NCBI GenBank assembly: GCA_022510565.1
Contig: JAFLTE010000004.1
Coordinates: forward strand, 120,461-184,460
Direction of reading: 5' to 3'
Length of the DNA stretch: 64,000 nt
Source: Lachnospiraceae bacterium
GTDB taxonomy: Bacteria; Bacillota; Clostridia; Lachnospirales; Lachnospiraceae
The translations under genes and the position numbers were made by a program. Shown here in pieces: positions 43,255-52,151 of the stretch. Position 1 is the stretch's first letter. The number at the start of each line of letters is the position of its first letter. The notes beneath the pieces were generated by a model. The model was not told the origin of the DNA and ran no database searches. It saw nothing but the letters and a program-made list of their open reading frames with translations.

Positions 43255-44211
43255 ATGAATTCAACGATTTTTTTGTCTGTAATAATATCATTTGCGATAA
43301 GTGTGGCGCTTGGTCCGTTCGTGATTCCTTTTCTGCGGCGGCTTAAAGTCGGTCAGACAGTTCGGGAAGAAGGACCGGAAAGCCACCTGAAGAAGAACGG
43401 AACCCCCACCATGGGCGGCATTCTGATTCTTATAAGCATAGTGATAACGTCCCTCTTTTTTGTAAAAGACTATCCGAAGATTATTCCGATTCTGTTTCTT
43501 ACACTGGGCTTTGGAATGATCGGATTTATGGATGATTACATTAAGGTTGTACTGAGACGCTCCATGGGGCTTAGGGCATGGCAGAAGTTTGCGCTGCAGA
43601 TTGTTGTGACGGGTGTTTTTACTTTTTATTTGCTGCGGTATACGGATGTGTCGCTTGCCATGAAGGTACCGTTTCTTGACGGTACGTATCTGGATTTCGG
43701 ACGAATGAATATTCCGATTCTGTTTTTTATCGTAATCGGTACGGTCAACGGTACGAATTTTACTGACGGGCTGGATGGTCTTGCAAGTTCGGTGACGGTG
43801 CTCGTGGCGACCTTTTTCAGTGTGGTGGCAATCGGTACGGGGAGCGGTATCGAGCCGATTACCTGTGCGGTGGTTGGTGCGCTTCTCGGTTTTCTTCTGT
43901 TTAACGTATATCCGGCCAGCGTGTTTATGGGAGACACGGGTTCTCTGGCACTTGGAGGGTTTGTGGCGGCTGCGGCTTATATGATGCAGATGCCCCTTTT
44001 TATCGTTATTGTAGGATTTATCTACATGATTGAGGTGTTGTCTGTGATTATACAGGTCACATACTTTAAACTGACCAAGGGAAAACGTATTTTTAAGATG
44101 GCACCGATTCATCACCATTTTGAACTGTGCGGATGGGCTGAGACAAGAGTGGTTGCGGTATTTTCCATTGTGACAGCGCTGCTTTGTCTGGCGGCTCTGT
44201 TGGGAATTTAA
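43255..44211 (+). CDS. mraY: Phospho-MurNAc-pentapeptide translocase MraY
   Basis: A 318-aa integral membrane enzyme that links phospho-MurNAc-pentapeptide to undecaprenyl phosphate, giving Lipid I. It has about ten membrane helices and the signature loops NGTPTMGG, DDYIKVVLRR, the Mg-binding NGTNFTDGLDGLA, GDTGSLALGG and the HHHFE element. GGAGG lies 4 nt before ATG 43255, which begins the hydrophobic MNSTIFL; the frame also extends to ATG 43231 without a well-placed ribosome binding site. murD follows after 26 bp. Confidence 0.96.
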   Translation: MNSTIFLSVIISFAISVALGPFVIPFLRRLKVGQTVREEGPESHLKKNGTPTMGGILILISIVITSLFFVKDYPKIIPILFLTLGFGMIGFMDDYIKVVLRRSMGLRAWQKFALQIVVTGVFTFYLLRYTDVSLAMKVPFLDGTYLDFGRMNIPILFFIVIGTVNGTNFTDGLDGLASSVTVLVATFFSVVAIGTGSGIEPITCAVVGALLGFLLFNVYPASVFMGDTGSLALGGFVAAAAYMMQMPLFIVIVGFIYMIEVLSVIIQVTYFKLTKGKRIFKMAPIHHHFELCGWAETRVVAVFSIVTALLCLAALLGI

Positions 44212-44237
44212 ATTGGTTCGGGAAGGACATGGAATTT

Positions 44238-45614
44238 ATGGACATCAAGGATTTGGTTAATAAAAAGGTGTTGGTGGTAGGCTCCGGAATCAGCGGCATA
44301 GGTGCAGTGGCAGCGTTGTGCCACATAGGAGCGCAGCCTGTTCTGTTTGATGCCAACGACAAACTGGAGAAGGAAGCTATCAGAGAAAAGTTTGCACAGG
44401 GTACGGAGGCGGACATTGTTCTGGGAGAGCTGCCGACAGAAATTGCAGAGGAAGTTTCTCTTCTGGTGCTTAGTCCGGGAGTTCCCACGGATACGGAATT
44501 TGTGGACGGATTCCGTCAAAGGGGTATACCGATTTGGGGCGAGATTGAGCTGGCATACAGAATCGGTAAGGGATGCGTGATCGGCATTACCGGTACCAAC
44601 GGCAAGACGACTACAACTACGCTGGTAGGTGAGATTATGTCCGCACACTGTCGTGATGTGGATGTTGTAGGAAATATTGGGAATCCCTATACGCTGACCG
44701 CACTTGATTCCACGGAGGATACCGTGACTGTGGCGGAAATCAGCAGTTTTCAGTTGGAGACGGTGGAGCGGTTCAGGCCGCAAGTGTCGGCAATCTTAAA
44801 TATAACGCCGGATCATCTCAACAGGCACCATACGATGGAGAATTATGCAGCCGCAAAGGAAGCGATTGCGGCAAACCAGTCGAAGGAACAGACGTGTGTA
44901 CTCAACTATGAGAATGAATATACGAGGGCATTCGGGGACAGATGTCCTGCCAATGTTGTATGGTTTTCTTCTGCCCGCAGATTGACCGACGGCTTTTATC
45001 TGGATGGGGAAGAAATCTGTCAGGCAACAGGGGGACAAGAGACACGTCTGATGAATATTCACGATATGAATCTGGTAGGTACCTGCAATGTGGAGAATGT
45101 GATGGCGGCCATTGCCATTACACAGGCTATGGGTGTGCCGATGGATAAAATTTTATCGGTTGTCAGACAGTTTAAGGCGGTGGAGCATCGAATAGAGTTT
45201 GTGGCGACCAAGCGGGGCGTGGACTATTACAATGATTCCAAAGGAACCAATCCCGACGCGGCGATTCAGGGGATTCGGGCGATGTGTAAGCCCACGGTAC
45301 TGATTGGCGGCGGATACGATAAGCAGAGTGTATATGACGAGTGGATAGAAGCCTTTGACGGCAAAGTAAAATGTCTGGTACTCATCGGGCAGACGAGAGA
45401 GAAGATTGCGGACTGTGCCAAAAAGCACGGTGTAGAGAATATTGTTCTGGCGGACAGCTTCGAGGAGGCCTTTGAGGTATGTGTCGATCAGGCGGATGAA
45501 GGAGACGCTGTGCTGTTGTCACCAGCCTGTGCGAGTTGGGGGATGTTCCCCAATTATGAAGTCAGAGGAAAACTTTTTAAAGAACTGGTAAATCAACTGG
45601 AGGAAACAAAATAG
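44238..45614 (+). CDS. murD: UDP-MurNAc-L-alanine: D-glutamate ligase
   Basis: A 458-aa Mur ligase that adds D-Glu to UDP-MurNAc-L-Ala. It has an N-terminal UDP-binding domain with VVGSGISGIGA, the ATP loop GTNGKTTTT near residue 117, and the later HRIEF and NDSKGTNPDA motifs that mark MurD. In-frame ATG codons at 44229 and 44238 compete; GGGAAGGA (44219-44226) fits 44238 better (11 nt) than 44229 (2 nt). ftsW follows immediately after the stop. Usual length. Confidence 0.95.
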   Translation: MDIKDLVNKKVLVVGSGISGIGAVAALCHIGAQPVLFDANDKLEKEAIREKFAQGTEADIVLGELPTEIAEEVSLLVLSPGVPTDTEFVDGFRQRGIPIWGEIELAYRIGKGCVIGITGTNGKTTTTTLVGEIMSAHCRDVDVVGNIGNPYTLTALDSTEDTVTVAEISSFQLETVERFRPQVSAILNITPDHLNRHHTMENYAAAKEAIAANQSKEQTCVLNYENEYTRAFGDRCPANVVWFSSARRLTDGFYLDGEEICQATGGQETRLMNIHDMNLVGTCNVENVMAAIAITQAMGVPMDKILSVVRQFKAVEHRIEFVATKRGVDYYNDSKGTNPDAAIQGIRAMCKPTVLIGGGYDKQSVYDEWIEAFDGKVKCLVLIGQTREKIADCAKKHGVENIVLADSFEEAFEVCVDQADEGDAVLLSPACASWGMFPNYEVRGKLFKELVNQLEETK

Positions 45615-46787
45615 GTGGCGCAGAGGAATTCTTCCCGAAGAGGACAATCGAATAGCGAAAACTTCATGGATTACAGTCTGCTTTTCATCGTGCTGTTCCT
45701 GTTGGGATTCGGACTTATTATGGTGTATTCCACAAGCTCCTATGAAGCCAATCTGGATTTCGCCGATTCCGCATATTACCTGAAAAAGCAGTTGTTTGCA
45801 ACCATACTCGGTCTGATTGCCATGATGGTGGTGGCGAACATTCCGTATCATTTTTGGGAGCGGTTTGCGGTGATTGGTTATATCGTGTCGGTGGTACTGA
45901 TTCTGTTGATTATACCTTTCGGACACGAGTCTCACGGCGCTAAGCGGTGGCTGTACATAGGTCCGCTTTCTTTGCAGCCTGCGGAGGTTGCGAAGCTGGC
46001 CATGATTCTGTTTTTGGCGAGCATGGTCTGTACCATGGGAAAACAGATACGATCCCGTAAGGGGTTTTGGACGGTGCTTCTCGTTCCCATGCCCATTGCA
46101 CTTATGCTGTGGAGAATTACCCAGAATATGAGCTCGGCGATTATCGTCGTGGGCATCGCGGCACTGATGCTGTTTGTATCCTGTCCGGATTATAAGAGGT
46201 TTATTTTGCTCGGTCTGGCGGGAATCGCAGGGGCTGCACTTGTTGTTTTTGTGATTGTACAGTCGGCCGCATCGCAGGTTGACATTGAAGATATGAATTT
46301 CAGAGGCGCGCGTATTTTAGCGTGGCTGGATCCGGAGGCTTACGCCAGCGGCAAGGGATTTCAGACGATACAGGCACTTTATGCCATCGGTTCCGGCGGT
46401 GTGCTCGGCAAGGGACTTGGTGCCAGTATGCAGAAGCTCGGCTTTTTGCCTGAGGCACAGAACGACATGATTTTCTCCATCATCTGTGAGGAGCTTGGAT
46501 TGTTTGGAGGATTTGCGGTCATTATCATGTTTCTCATGCTCATCTGGCGGTTTATGGTAATTGCGAACAATGCACCGGATCTGTTCGGGGCGCTTCTCGT
46601 AGTGGGTGTGCTCGGACATATCGCGATTCAGGTCATTTTGAATGTGGCGGTTGTCACGAACACCATTCCCAATACCGGTATATCCCTTCCGTTTATCAGT
46701 TACGGAGGCTCCTCGGTTATGTTTCTGCTCATAGAGATTGGGCTTGTCTTAAGCGTGGCGAGAGGGATCAGGCTCAAAGATTTATAA
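45615..46787 (+). CDS. ftsW: FtsW/SpoVE-family peptidoglycan polymerase
   Basis: A 390-aa SEDS protein with about ten membrane helices, the glycan polymerase partner of class B PBPs. The conserved loop between helices carries W-LDPEAYASGKGFQ, then SGGVLGKGLG, and the C-terminal signature SLPFISYGGSS. A short basic cytoplasmic N terminus precedes helix 1. The start GTG 45615 touches the murD stop codon; GGAGG lies about 11 nt upstream within murD. Whether it works in division (FtsW) or the spore cortex (SpoVE) cannot be decided, since both a division PBP and SpoVD lie upstream. Confidence 0.93.
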   Translation: MAQRNSSRRGQSNSENFMDYSLLFIVLFLLGFGLIMVYSTSSYEANLDFADSAYYLKKQLFATILGLIAMMVVANIPYHFWERFAVIGYIVSVVLILLIIPFGHESHGAKRWLYIGPLSLQPAEVAKLAMILFLASMVCTMGKQIRSRKGFWTVLLVPMPIALMLWRITQNMSSAIIVVGIAALMLFVSCPDYKRFILLGLAGIAGAALVVFVIVQSAASQVDIEDMNFRGARILAWLDPEAYASGKGFQTIQALYAIGSGGVLGKGLGASMQKLGFLPEAQNDMIFSIICEELGLFGGFAVIIMFLMLIWRFMVIANNAPDLFGALLVVGVLGHIAIQVILNVAVVTNTIPNTGISLPFISYGGSSVMFLLIEIGLVLSVARGIRLKDL

Positions 46788-46859
46788 GGACAAGATAACT
46801 TTCATTTCAAAAGCCATATAGATAGAATAGGTCATACTTTAGAATTCGAGGTAAGGAAT

Positions 46860-48110
46860 ATGGACGCTATTCGTATCTATGGCGGTAACTGTCTGAATGG
46901 ACAGACTAGGATACAAGGCTCTAAAAATGCGTCGCTGCCCATCCTCGCGGCGACGTTGTTAATAAACGGTACATGTGAAATAGAGAATTGCCCGGACATT
47001 TCCGATGTCTATCATATGCAAAGGCTGTTGGAGAGTCTGGGATGCAGCGTAGAGAGGGAAGGAACGCTCGTGCGGGTAGATGCCACAGGGCTGTCCGAGT
47101 GCCGGATGCCTTCGGATTCGGTGGGCGTTATGCGTTCCTCCGTCATGCTGGTTGGCGCACTGCTTGCCAGAATCGGAAGTATCTGTATGGAGTATCCGGG
47201 CGGCTGCGTGATTGGCGCACGTCCCATTGATCTGCATTTGTTCTCTCTTCGGCAGATGGGCGTTGCCATTGAGGAAAAGGAGAACGGTTTTTGTGCGAAA
47301 GCGGCAAAGCTTCACGGAGCGACGTTGATGCTGCCTTTTGTCAGTGTCGGTGCAACCGAGAATCTGATTCTTGCCGCGGTCCTGGCGGACGGCGTGACGG
47401 TCATTGAACCGGCGGCCAGAGAGCCGGAGATACAGGCATTGTGCGAATTTCTGCAGAGTGCGGGTGCGCAGATTGAAGGCGCCGGGACTGAGCGTCTGGT
47501 GATAAACGGCGTAAAGTCGCTTATGCCGGTAAGATACCGTGTGCCGGCGGACCGTATTGTGGCAGGGACATATATAAGCGCATGCATGTGTACCGGCGGA
47601 CGTGTCTTTTTACAAAATGCGCCGGTGCATCACATGAAGAGCGTACTGTCGTATGCCGACAAGATGGGTGCGGCAATCGAATATGAGTCGGACGGTATTC
47701 TGGTAATCGGCAAAGACCATGAGAGTACGTGCAATATTGTGACGACAGGATGTTATCCGGCATTTCCCACGGATTTACAGTCGCCTTTTATGGTGGTAAT
47801 GGCTGCGTCAACGGCGGGCGGGCGCATTGAGGAGACAGTGTTTGAAAACCGTTTCCGCATTGTGCCGGAGCTACGTAAGATGGGTGCGAATATTATGATT
47901 CACGGCAATGTGGCTTATATCGGTGGTGACAGCAAGCTGCACGGAGCCATCGTGGAGGCGCAGGAACTGCGCGGCGGTGCGGCGCTCGTAGTGGCTGCGC
48001 TTTCGGCGGAAGGAACCAGTATTGTGACGAATCGCCATTATATTGACAGAGGATACGAGGATATTGTGCTCAGTTTAAGAGATTTGGGAGCTGATGTGGA
48101 GCTTGCTTAA
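46860..48110 (+). CDS. murA: UDP-N-acetylglucosamine 1-carboxyvinyltransferase
   Basis: A 416-aa enzyme that transfers enolpyruvate from PEP to UDP-GlcNAc, the first committed step to peptidoglycan. It has the GSKNASLP start, and the catalytic Cys116 in PGGCVIGARPIDLH, the residue that fosfomycin alkylates, so sensitivity is expected. Further motifs include the PTDLQ segment and the C-terminal RGYE. GAGGTAAGGA precedes ATG 46860. It sits between ftsW and divIB, in the position where murG and sometimes murB occur in other Firmicutes. Confidence 0.96.
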   Translation: MDAIRIYGGNCLNGQTRIQGSKNASLPILAATLLINGTCEIENCPDISDVYHMQRLLESLGCSVEREGTLVRVDATGLSECRMPSDSVGVMRSSVMLVGALLARIGSICMEYPGGCVIGARPIDLHLFSLRQMGVAIEEKENGFCAKAAKLHGATLMLPFVSVGATENLILAAVLADGVTVIEPAAREPEIQALCEFLQSAGAQIEGAGTERLVINGVKSLMPVRYRVPADRIVAGTYISACMCTGGRVFLQNAPVHHMKSVLSYADKMGAAIEYESDGILVIGKDHESTCNIVTTGCYPAFPTDLQSPFMVVMAASTAGGRIEETVFENRFRIVPELRKMGANIMIHGNVAYIGGDSKLHGAIVEAQELRGGAALVVAALSAEGTSIVTNRHYIDRGYEDIVLSLRDLGADVELA

Positions 48111-48158
48111 ATATTTTTGAGACTCACGATACATCGGTATCAAACATGAGGTTTGTGG

Positions 48159-49001
48159 ATGGCTGACAGGAGAACGGTTAGAAAAGTAAAGAGAAGAAAC
48201 CCCAATTTAAGGCTTGTCAGGAACAACGACATTGAGAGGGAGAAACGAAAGGGCGGGCAGAAAGAAAAGGTGCGCTTTGGCCGAGGCAAAAGAACGCTGA
48301 TTTTGTCCGCCGCGTTTCTCTTTATTTTGACGGTGCTGATTGCGGGATATATATATATCCTTCAGAATTATACGGTCACTACAGTATATGTGGATGGCAA
48401 TGTCCATTATACCAACGAAGAGATAATGGATATGGTGATGGGCGGGAGATTCGGTAACAACTCACTTTTCCTCTCTATGAAATACAAGGATAAGGGGATG
48501 GAGAACATTCCGTTTATTCAGGCGATGGATGTGACGATAGAGGCGAAGGACACCATCAGGATTACCGTTTACGAGAAGGCGTTGGCGGGCTACGTGTCCT
48601 ATCTGGGACAATACATATATTTTGACAAAGACGGTATTGTGGTGGAGACTTCCACGGAGAGGACGACGGGTATTCCGCAGGTGACGGGGCTTAAGTTTGA
48701 CCATGTGATTCTCCACGAGCGTTTGCCGGTAGAGAAGGTGGAGGTGTTTGACGAGATTTTAAATATTACACAGCAGTTGGACAAGTATTCCATGTCTGCG
48801 GACAGAATATATTTTGATTCGAATTACCAGGTCACACTGGTGTTCGGTGAGGCAAAGGTTGCCTTGGGTTTAGACGGCTATATGGATGAAAAGATTATGA
48901 AACTTCAATATATTCTGCCAAGTCTTATCGGAAAAAAAGGCACGCTCGACATGCGAGAGTACAGTGAGGACACGAAATCATACAGTTTTGAGCAGGAGTA
49001 A
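48159..49001 (+). CDS. divIB: Cell division protein DivIB/FtsQ
   Basis: A 280-aa bitopic membrane protein. A highly basic cytoplasmic N terminus (about 45 residues, many Arg/Lys) is followed by one membrane helix (about 46-67) and an external POTRA domain that begins VDGNVHYTNEEIMDMV. A beta domain follows (about 145-255). It stabilises the FtsL/DivIC complex at the septum. Start ATG 48159 has GAGG 7 nt upstream; the frame extends to TTG 48153. Gene position before ftsZ supports the name; ftsA is not present in this window. Confidence 0.92.
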   Translation: MADRRTVRKVKRRNPNLRLVRNNDIEREKRKGGQKEKVRFGRGKRTLILSAAFLFILTVLIAGYIYILQNYTVTTVYVDGNVHYTNEEIMDMVMGGRFGNNSLFLSMKYKDKGMENIPFIQAMDVTIEAKDTIRITVYEKALAGYVSYLGQYIYFDKDGIVVETSTERTTGIPQVTGLKFDHVILHERLPVEKVEVFDEILNITQQLDKYSMSADRIYFDSNYQVTLVFGEAKVALGLDGYMDEKIMKLQYILPSLIGKKGTLDMREYSEDTKSYSFEQE

Positions 49002-49076
49002 GATGGTTTATAAACGGTAAAATCTGTCAATTTATCCCAGTTTAAAGCATTTCAGCATAAAAAGCAAAAAAATGGG

Positions 49077-49105
49077 TTGCGAATTTCGGAAAATAATTAT
49101 ATGAT
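49077..49105 (+). promoter_or_regulatory. Sigma-A promoter of ftsZ
   Basis: TTGCGA (49077-49082), exact 17-bp spacer, TATGAT (49100-49105), about 42 bp before the ftsZ TTG. It gives ftsZ expression independent of the mraZ operon. Confidence 0.6.
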
Positions 49106-49146
49106 AATCTATGAGAGTTTGTGGGTAAACAAAAGGAGGAATCACC

Positions 49147-50361
49147 TTGCTTGAGATTAAGTCAAATGATGCGGAATCTGCTGCCAAGATTATTGTAGTC
49201 GGTGTCGGCGGCGCAGGTAACAATGCTGTAAATAGAATGATTGACGAAGAAATAGATGGAGTGGAGTTCATCGGAATCAACACGGACAAGCAGGCGTTAC
49301 AATTGTGTAAAGCGCCTACACTTTTACAAATCGGTGAGAAACTGACCAAAGGACTCGGAGCGGGTGCTAAGCCCGAAATCGGAGAGAAAGCGGCTGAGGA
49401 GAGTTCGGATGAAGTTGCCGCTGCGCTCAAGGGTGCGGATATGGTATTTGTAACCTGTGGTATGGGCGGCGGTACAGGTACGGGTGCGGCGCCGGTGGTG
49501 GCTAAACTTGCTAAAGATATGGGCATTTTGACAGTGGGTGTTGTGACGAAGCCTTTCCGTTTTGAGGCGAAAGCGCGTATGACCAATGCCATTGCAGGTA
49601 TTGATAAGATTAAGGATCATGTGGACACGCTGATTGTCATTCCCAATGACAAGCTGCTTGAGATTGTAGACAGGCGTACTACTATGCCGGATGCACTTAA
49701 GAAGGCTGACGAGGTACTTCAGCAGGCGGTGCAGGGTATCACAGATTTGATTAATGTTCCTTCCGTAATTAATCTGGACTTTGCGGATGTGCAGACAGTT
49801 ATGAAGGACAAGGGTATTGCGCATATCGGTATTGGTACCGGTAAAGGTGATGACAAGGCAAGCGAAGCAGTTAAGATGGCTGTGGAGAGTCCCCTTTTGG
49901 AGACAACGATTTCCGGTGCGACACATGTTATCATCAATGTGTCGGGAGATATTTCTCTGGCTGACGCTTCCGATGCGGCCAGCTATGTTCAGGAACTTAC
50001 CGGCAACGATGTCAATATTATTTTTGGTGCGATGTACGATGCCAATATGACCGACACCTGCAATATCACAATTATTGCTACAGGTATCGAGGAGAAAGCT
50101 AAGCAGGCGAGCGGACTCGGATTTAAGTCCGGATACATAACCCCCACTTCGCTGCAGGGTAAGCAGACCGTGGGAACACTTCCCGGAGCCGGACTCGGCA
50201 ACTTTGCCGTATCGGGCGGAGGGTTAAAGCAAGCCGGTACTGCAGCGGGACAAGCCGGTGCACAGCTTAAGACGATTGGCGGAATCAACAAGACTGCGGA
50301 TATCAAGAGCTCCGTGGAGGAGAAATCCTTAAAGATTCCTGATTTTTTAAGAAGTAAATAA
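49147..50361 (+). CDS. ftsZ: Cell division protein FtsZ
   Basis: A 404-aa tubulin homologue that forms the division ring. It has the [14 protein letters not shown] loop, the GTP-binding [10 protein letters not shown] motif near residue 112, and the T7 loop NLDFADV with catalytic Asp. A variable Gly/Ala/Lys-rich linker (about 330-390) precedes the conserved C-terminal peptide IPDFLR. It begins with TTG at 49147; AAAAGGAGG lies 7 nt upstream, and no ATG has a comparable site. A terminator follows. spoIIGA-sigE then follow in the classic order. Confidence 0.97.
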   Translation: MLEIKSNDAESAAKIIVVGVGGAGNNAVNRMIDEEIDGVEFIGINTDKQALQLCKAPTLLQIGEKLTKGLGAGAKPEIGEKAAEESSDEVAAALKGADMVFVTCGMGGGTGTGAAPVVAKLAKDMGILTVGVVTKPFRFEAKARMTNAIAGIDKIKDHVDTLIVIPNDKLLEIVDRRTTMPDALKKADEVLQQAVQGITDLINVPSVINLDFADVQTVMKDKGIAHIGIGTGKGDDKASEAVKMAVESPLLETTISGATHVIINVSGDISLADASDAASYVQELTGNDVNIIFGAMYDANMTDTCNITIIATGIEEKAKQASGLGFKSGYITPTSLQGKQTVGTLPGAGLGNFAVSGGGLKQAGTAAGQAGAQLKTIGGINKTADIKSSVEEKSLKIPDFLRSK

Positions 50362-50388
50362 ACATTACAAATCTGACATGAATGTCAC

Positions 50389-50420
50389 AAACCACGGGAT
50401 AGCGTATCCTGTGGTTTTTT
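50389..50420 (+). terminator. Rho-independent terminator after ftsZ
   Basis: AAACCACGGGATA (50389-50401) pairs with TATCCTGTGGTTT (50405-50417), one G-T wobble, 3-nt loop, then a T run (50415-50420). Confidence 0.9.
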
Positions 50421-50455
50421 GTTGCTATATGTCTGCAAAAAAAGTGGAAATGCTC

Positions 50456-50495
50456 TGTCATTATGACAAAATATTTATCTCCGTTTTCTTATAAT
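50456..50495 (+). promoter_or_regulatory. Candidate Spo0A-controlled promoter of spoIIGA
   Basis: A perfect TATAAT -10 (50490-50495) lies 24 bp before the GTG start. The only TTGACA-like -35 is ATGACA (50463-50468), 21 bp away, close to the long spacing of the Spo0A-activated spoIIG promoter of Bacillus. That -35 is half of the palindrome TGTCAT-T-ATGACA (50456-50468), which partly resembles Spo0A boxes. Confidence 0.5.
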
Positions 50496-50519
50496 GAATC
50501 TGAAGCACGGAGGTGGGAT

Positions 50520-51332
50520 GTGTATTACAAATTATATATTGACAGCGTTTTCGTCCTGCAGATGACATGCAATCTGTATATGCTGTCTCTTGCCGGACAG
50601 ATTCTTAAATGTACTGCCACGCATAAGAGAATCTGGATGGGAGCGGCAGCGGGTGCGGCAATGGTCTGCATCGTGATGGCGATACCTGTAGGTACGATAG
50701 GAATTCGAATTCTGGTAAGCGCTGTCCCTGTCAGTGTGTGTATGCTGCGAACTGCCTTTCGGAACTGCCGTGGGCGAAAACTGATTCACGCTAGTCTGGT
50801 ATTGGCGGGCTGCGGATTTTTTTTAGGCAGCATGATGATATGGACTCTGAATCGCCTGAGAATGGTTCTGAGAGGTCAGGTGAGCTTCTTAATAACGTTT
50901 GTGACGGGATATGTGTCATATCGTATTCTTCTAAAGCTGATACTGTTTTTACAGCGTAAGAAGGAAGAATATTTAAGGACAGTGGAAATTGATATCCCAA
51001 ATCTGCAGCAGAAAGTACGAGCGCAGGCGTTTATAGACACGGGGAATCATTTGGTTGACCCGATCAGCGGAGCACCGGTAAGCTTAATCAGCGTCAGGCT
51101 GGCTAAACAACTGGAATCAGCATTTATACCGGAGAAATATCATGCCATTCCCTATAGCAGTGTCGGAAAAGACAGAGGTGTATTAAGCGCCTATGAGCTG
51201 CCGGAGCTGACCATAGAAGGACAGGAGCAGATTGTCAGAAAGGAACGCGTCATCGTTGCAATTTGTAATACGGGAATATCGGAAGAGAGCATATACCAGA
51301 TGATACTCCACCCACGCTTATTAGAAGAGTAG
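50520..51332 (+). CDS. spoIIGA: Sigma-E processing peptidase SpoIIGA
   Basis: A 270-aa aspartic protease that cuts the pro-sequence from sigma-E at the septal membrane once SpoIIR signals from the forespore. The N-terminal half has about five membrane helices. The C-terminal protease half carries the catalytic motif with Asp173 (IDTGN) and pairs with a second copy on dimerisation. I start it at GTG 50520 (protein [11 protein letters not shown]) because GGAGG ends 6 nt before it; a longer frame from ATG 50463 would begin inside the promoter. sigE follows after 11 bp. Confidence 0.94.
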   Translation: MYYKLYIDSVFVLQMTCNLYMLSLAGQILKCTATHKRIWMGAAAGAAMVCIVMAIPVGTIGIRILVSAVPVSVCMLRTAFRNCRGRKLIHASLVLAGCGFFLGSMMIWTLNRLRMVLRGQVSFLITFVTGYVSYRILLKLILFLQRKKEEYLRTVEIDIPNLQQKVRAQAFIDTGNHLVDPISGAPVSLISVRLAKQLESAFIPEKYHAIPYSSVGKDRGVLSAYELPELTIEGQEQIVRKERVIVAICNTGISEESIYQMILHPRLLEE

Positions 51333-51343
51333 GAGGATTCAAA

Positions 51344-52084
51344 ATGATTTTAAAAGTGGCAATTCCCGGGAAAATTCAGTTTAAAATGGTGCATAGGGAC
51401 ACCAGGCTTCTTATGTCGAAGCAGGGAGATATTCATTACATAGGAGGTGCGGAAGTGTTGCCGCCGCCTCTTGAGAGTGAGAGGGAAAATGAAATTATAA
51501 GCGACCTTGGGACGGAATATGAAGATGAGGCCAAGGCGATCCTGATAGAACACAACCTGAGATTAGTTGTGTATATTGCCAAAAAGTTTGACAACACGGG
51601 TGTAGGTGTGGAGGATTTAATCTCCATCGGAACCATCGGACTGATTAAGTCCATTAACACTTTTAACCCTGAAAAAAACATTAAGCTGGCGACTTACGCG
51701 TCGCGCTGTATTGAGAACGAGATTTTAATGTACCTGAGAAGAAACAGCAAGCATAAGATGGAAGTATCCATCGATGAACCGCTCAACGTGGACTGGGACG
51801 GTAATGAACTTTTGCTGTCGGATATCTTGGGTACGGATGAAGATGTGATTTATAAAGATTTGGAGAGTGAGGTGGAGCGGAAACTGCTCATCAAAGCGAT
51901 TGCAAAACTGTCGGAGCGGGAGCAGACGATCATCAGACTCCGTTTCGGGCTGGGCAGTGCGGACGGCAATGAGCTGACTCAAAAGGAGGTGGCGGAGCTG
52001 TTGGGTATTTCGCAATCCTACATATCTCGTTTGGAAAAAAAGATTATGCGCAGATTGAAAAAGGAGATGAGTAAAGATAATTGA
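51344..52084 (+). CDS. sigE: Sporulation sigma factor sigma-E precursor
   Basis: A 246-aa sigma-70 family factor for the mother cell. Residues 1 to about 30 form the hydrophobic/basic pro-sequence that holds it at the membrane until SpoIIGA cleaves it. Region 2 has [16 protein letters not shown] and the [17 protein letters not shown] core, and region 4 has the [23 protein letters not shown] helix-turn-helix. AGGAGG precedes ATG 51344. It follows spoIIGA in the same operon. sigG, usually next on the same strand, here lies on the other strand after a 2-kb insertion. Confidence 0.96.
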   Translation: MILKVAIPGKIQFKMVHRDTRLLMSKQGDIHYIGGAEVLPPPLESERENEIISDLGTEYEDEAKAILIEHNLRLVVYIAKKFDNTGVGVEDLISIGTIGLIKSINTFNPEKNIKLATYASRCIENEILMYLRRNSKHKMEVSIDEPLNVDWDGNELLLSDILGTDEDVIYKDLESEVERKLLIKAIAKLSEREQTIIRLRFGLGSADGNELTQKEVAELLGISQSYISRLEKKIMRRLKKEMSKDN

Positions 52085-52109
52085 TTTTTGCGGTTTGTAA
52101 TGATATGAT
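52081..52109 (+). promoter_or_regulatory. Candidate promoter of the c-di-GMP response regulator
   Basis: TTGATT (52081-52086), 17 bp, TATGAT (52104-52109), overlapping the sigE stop codon. Confidence 0.5.
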
Positions 52110-52151
52110 GTAAGATAGGTAATTCTCAAGAAGATTATATGTGAGGGGCAA

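Noticed and set aside
43288..44118. Minus-strand open frame (276 codons) opposite mraY
   Set aside because: Rich in His, Arg, Lys and Asn from reading a membrane gene backwards; no start signal; mraY is unmistakable.
46788..46859. Sigma-E type promoter before murA (CATACTTT near 46840)
   Set aside because: The -10-like box resembles sigma-E, but the -35-like ATA is at 14 bp rather than 16-18, and murA is needed in growth. Too weak to claim.
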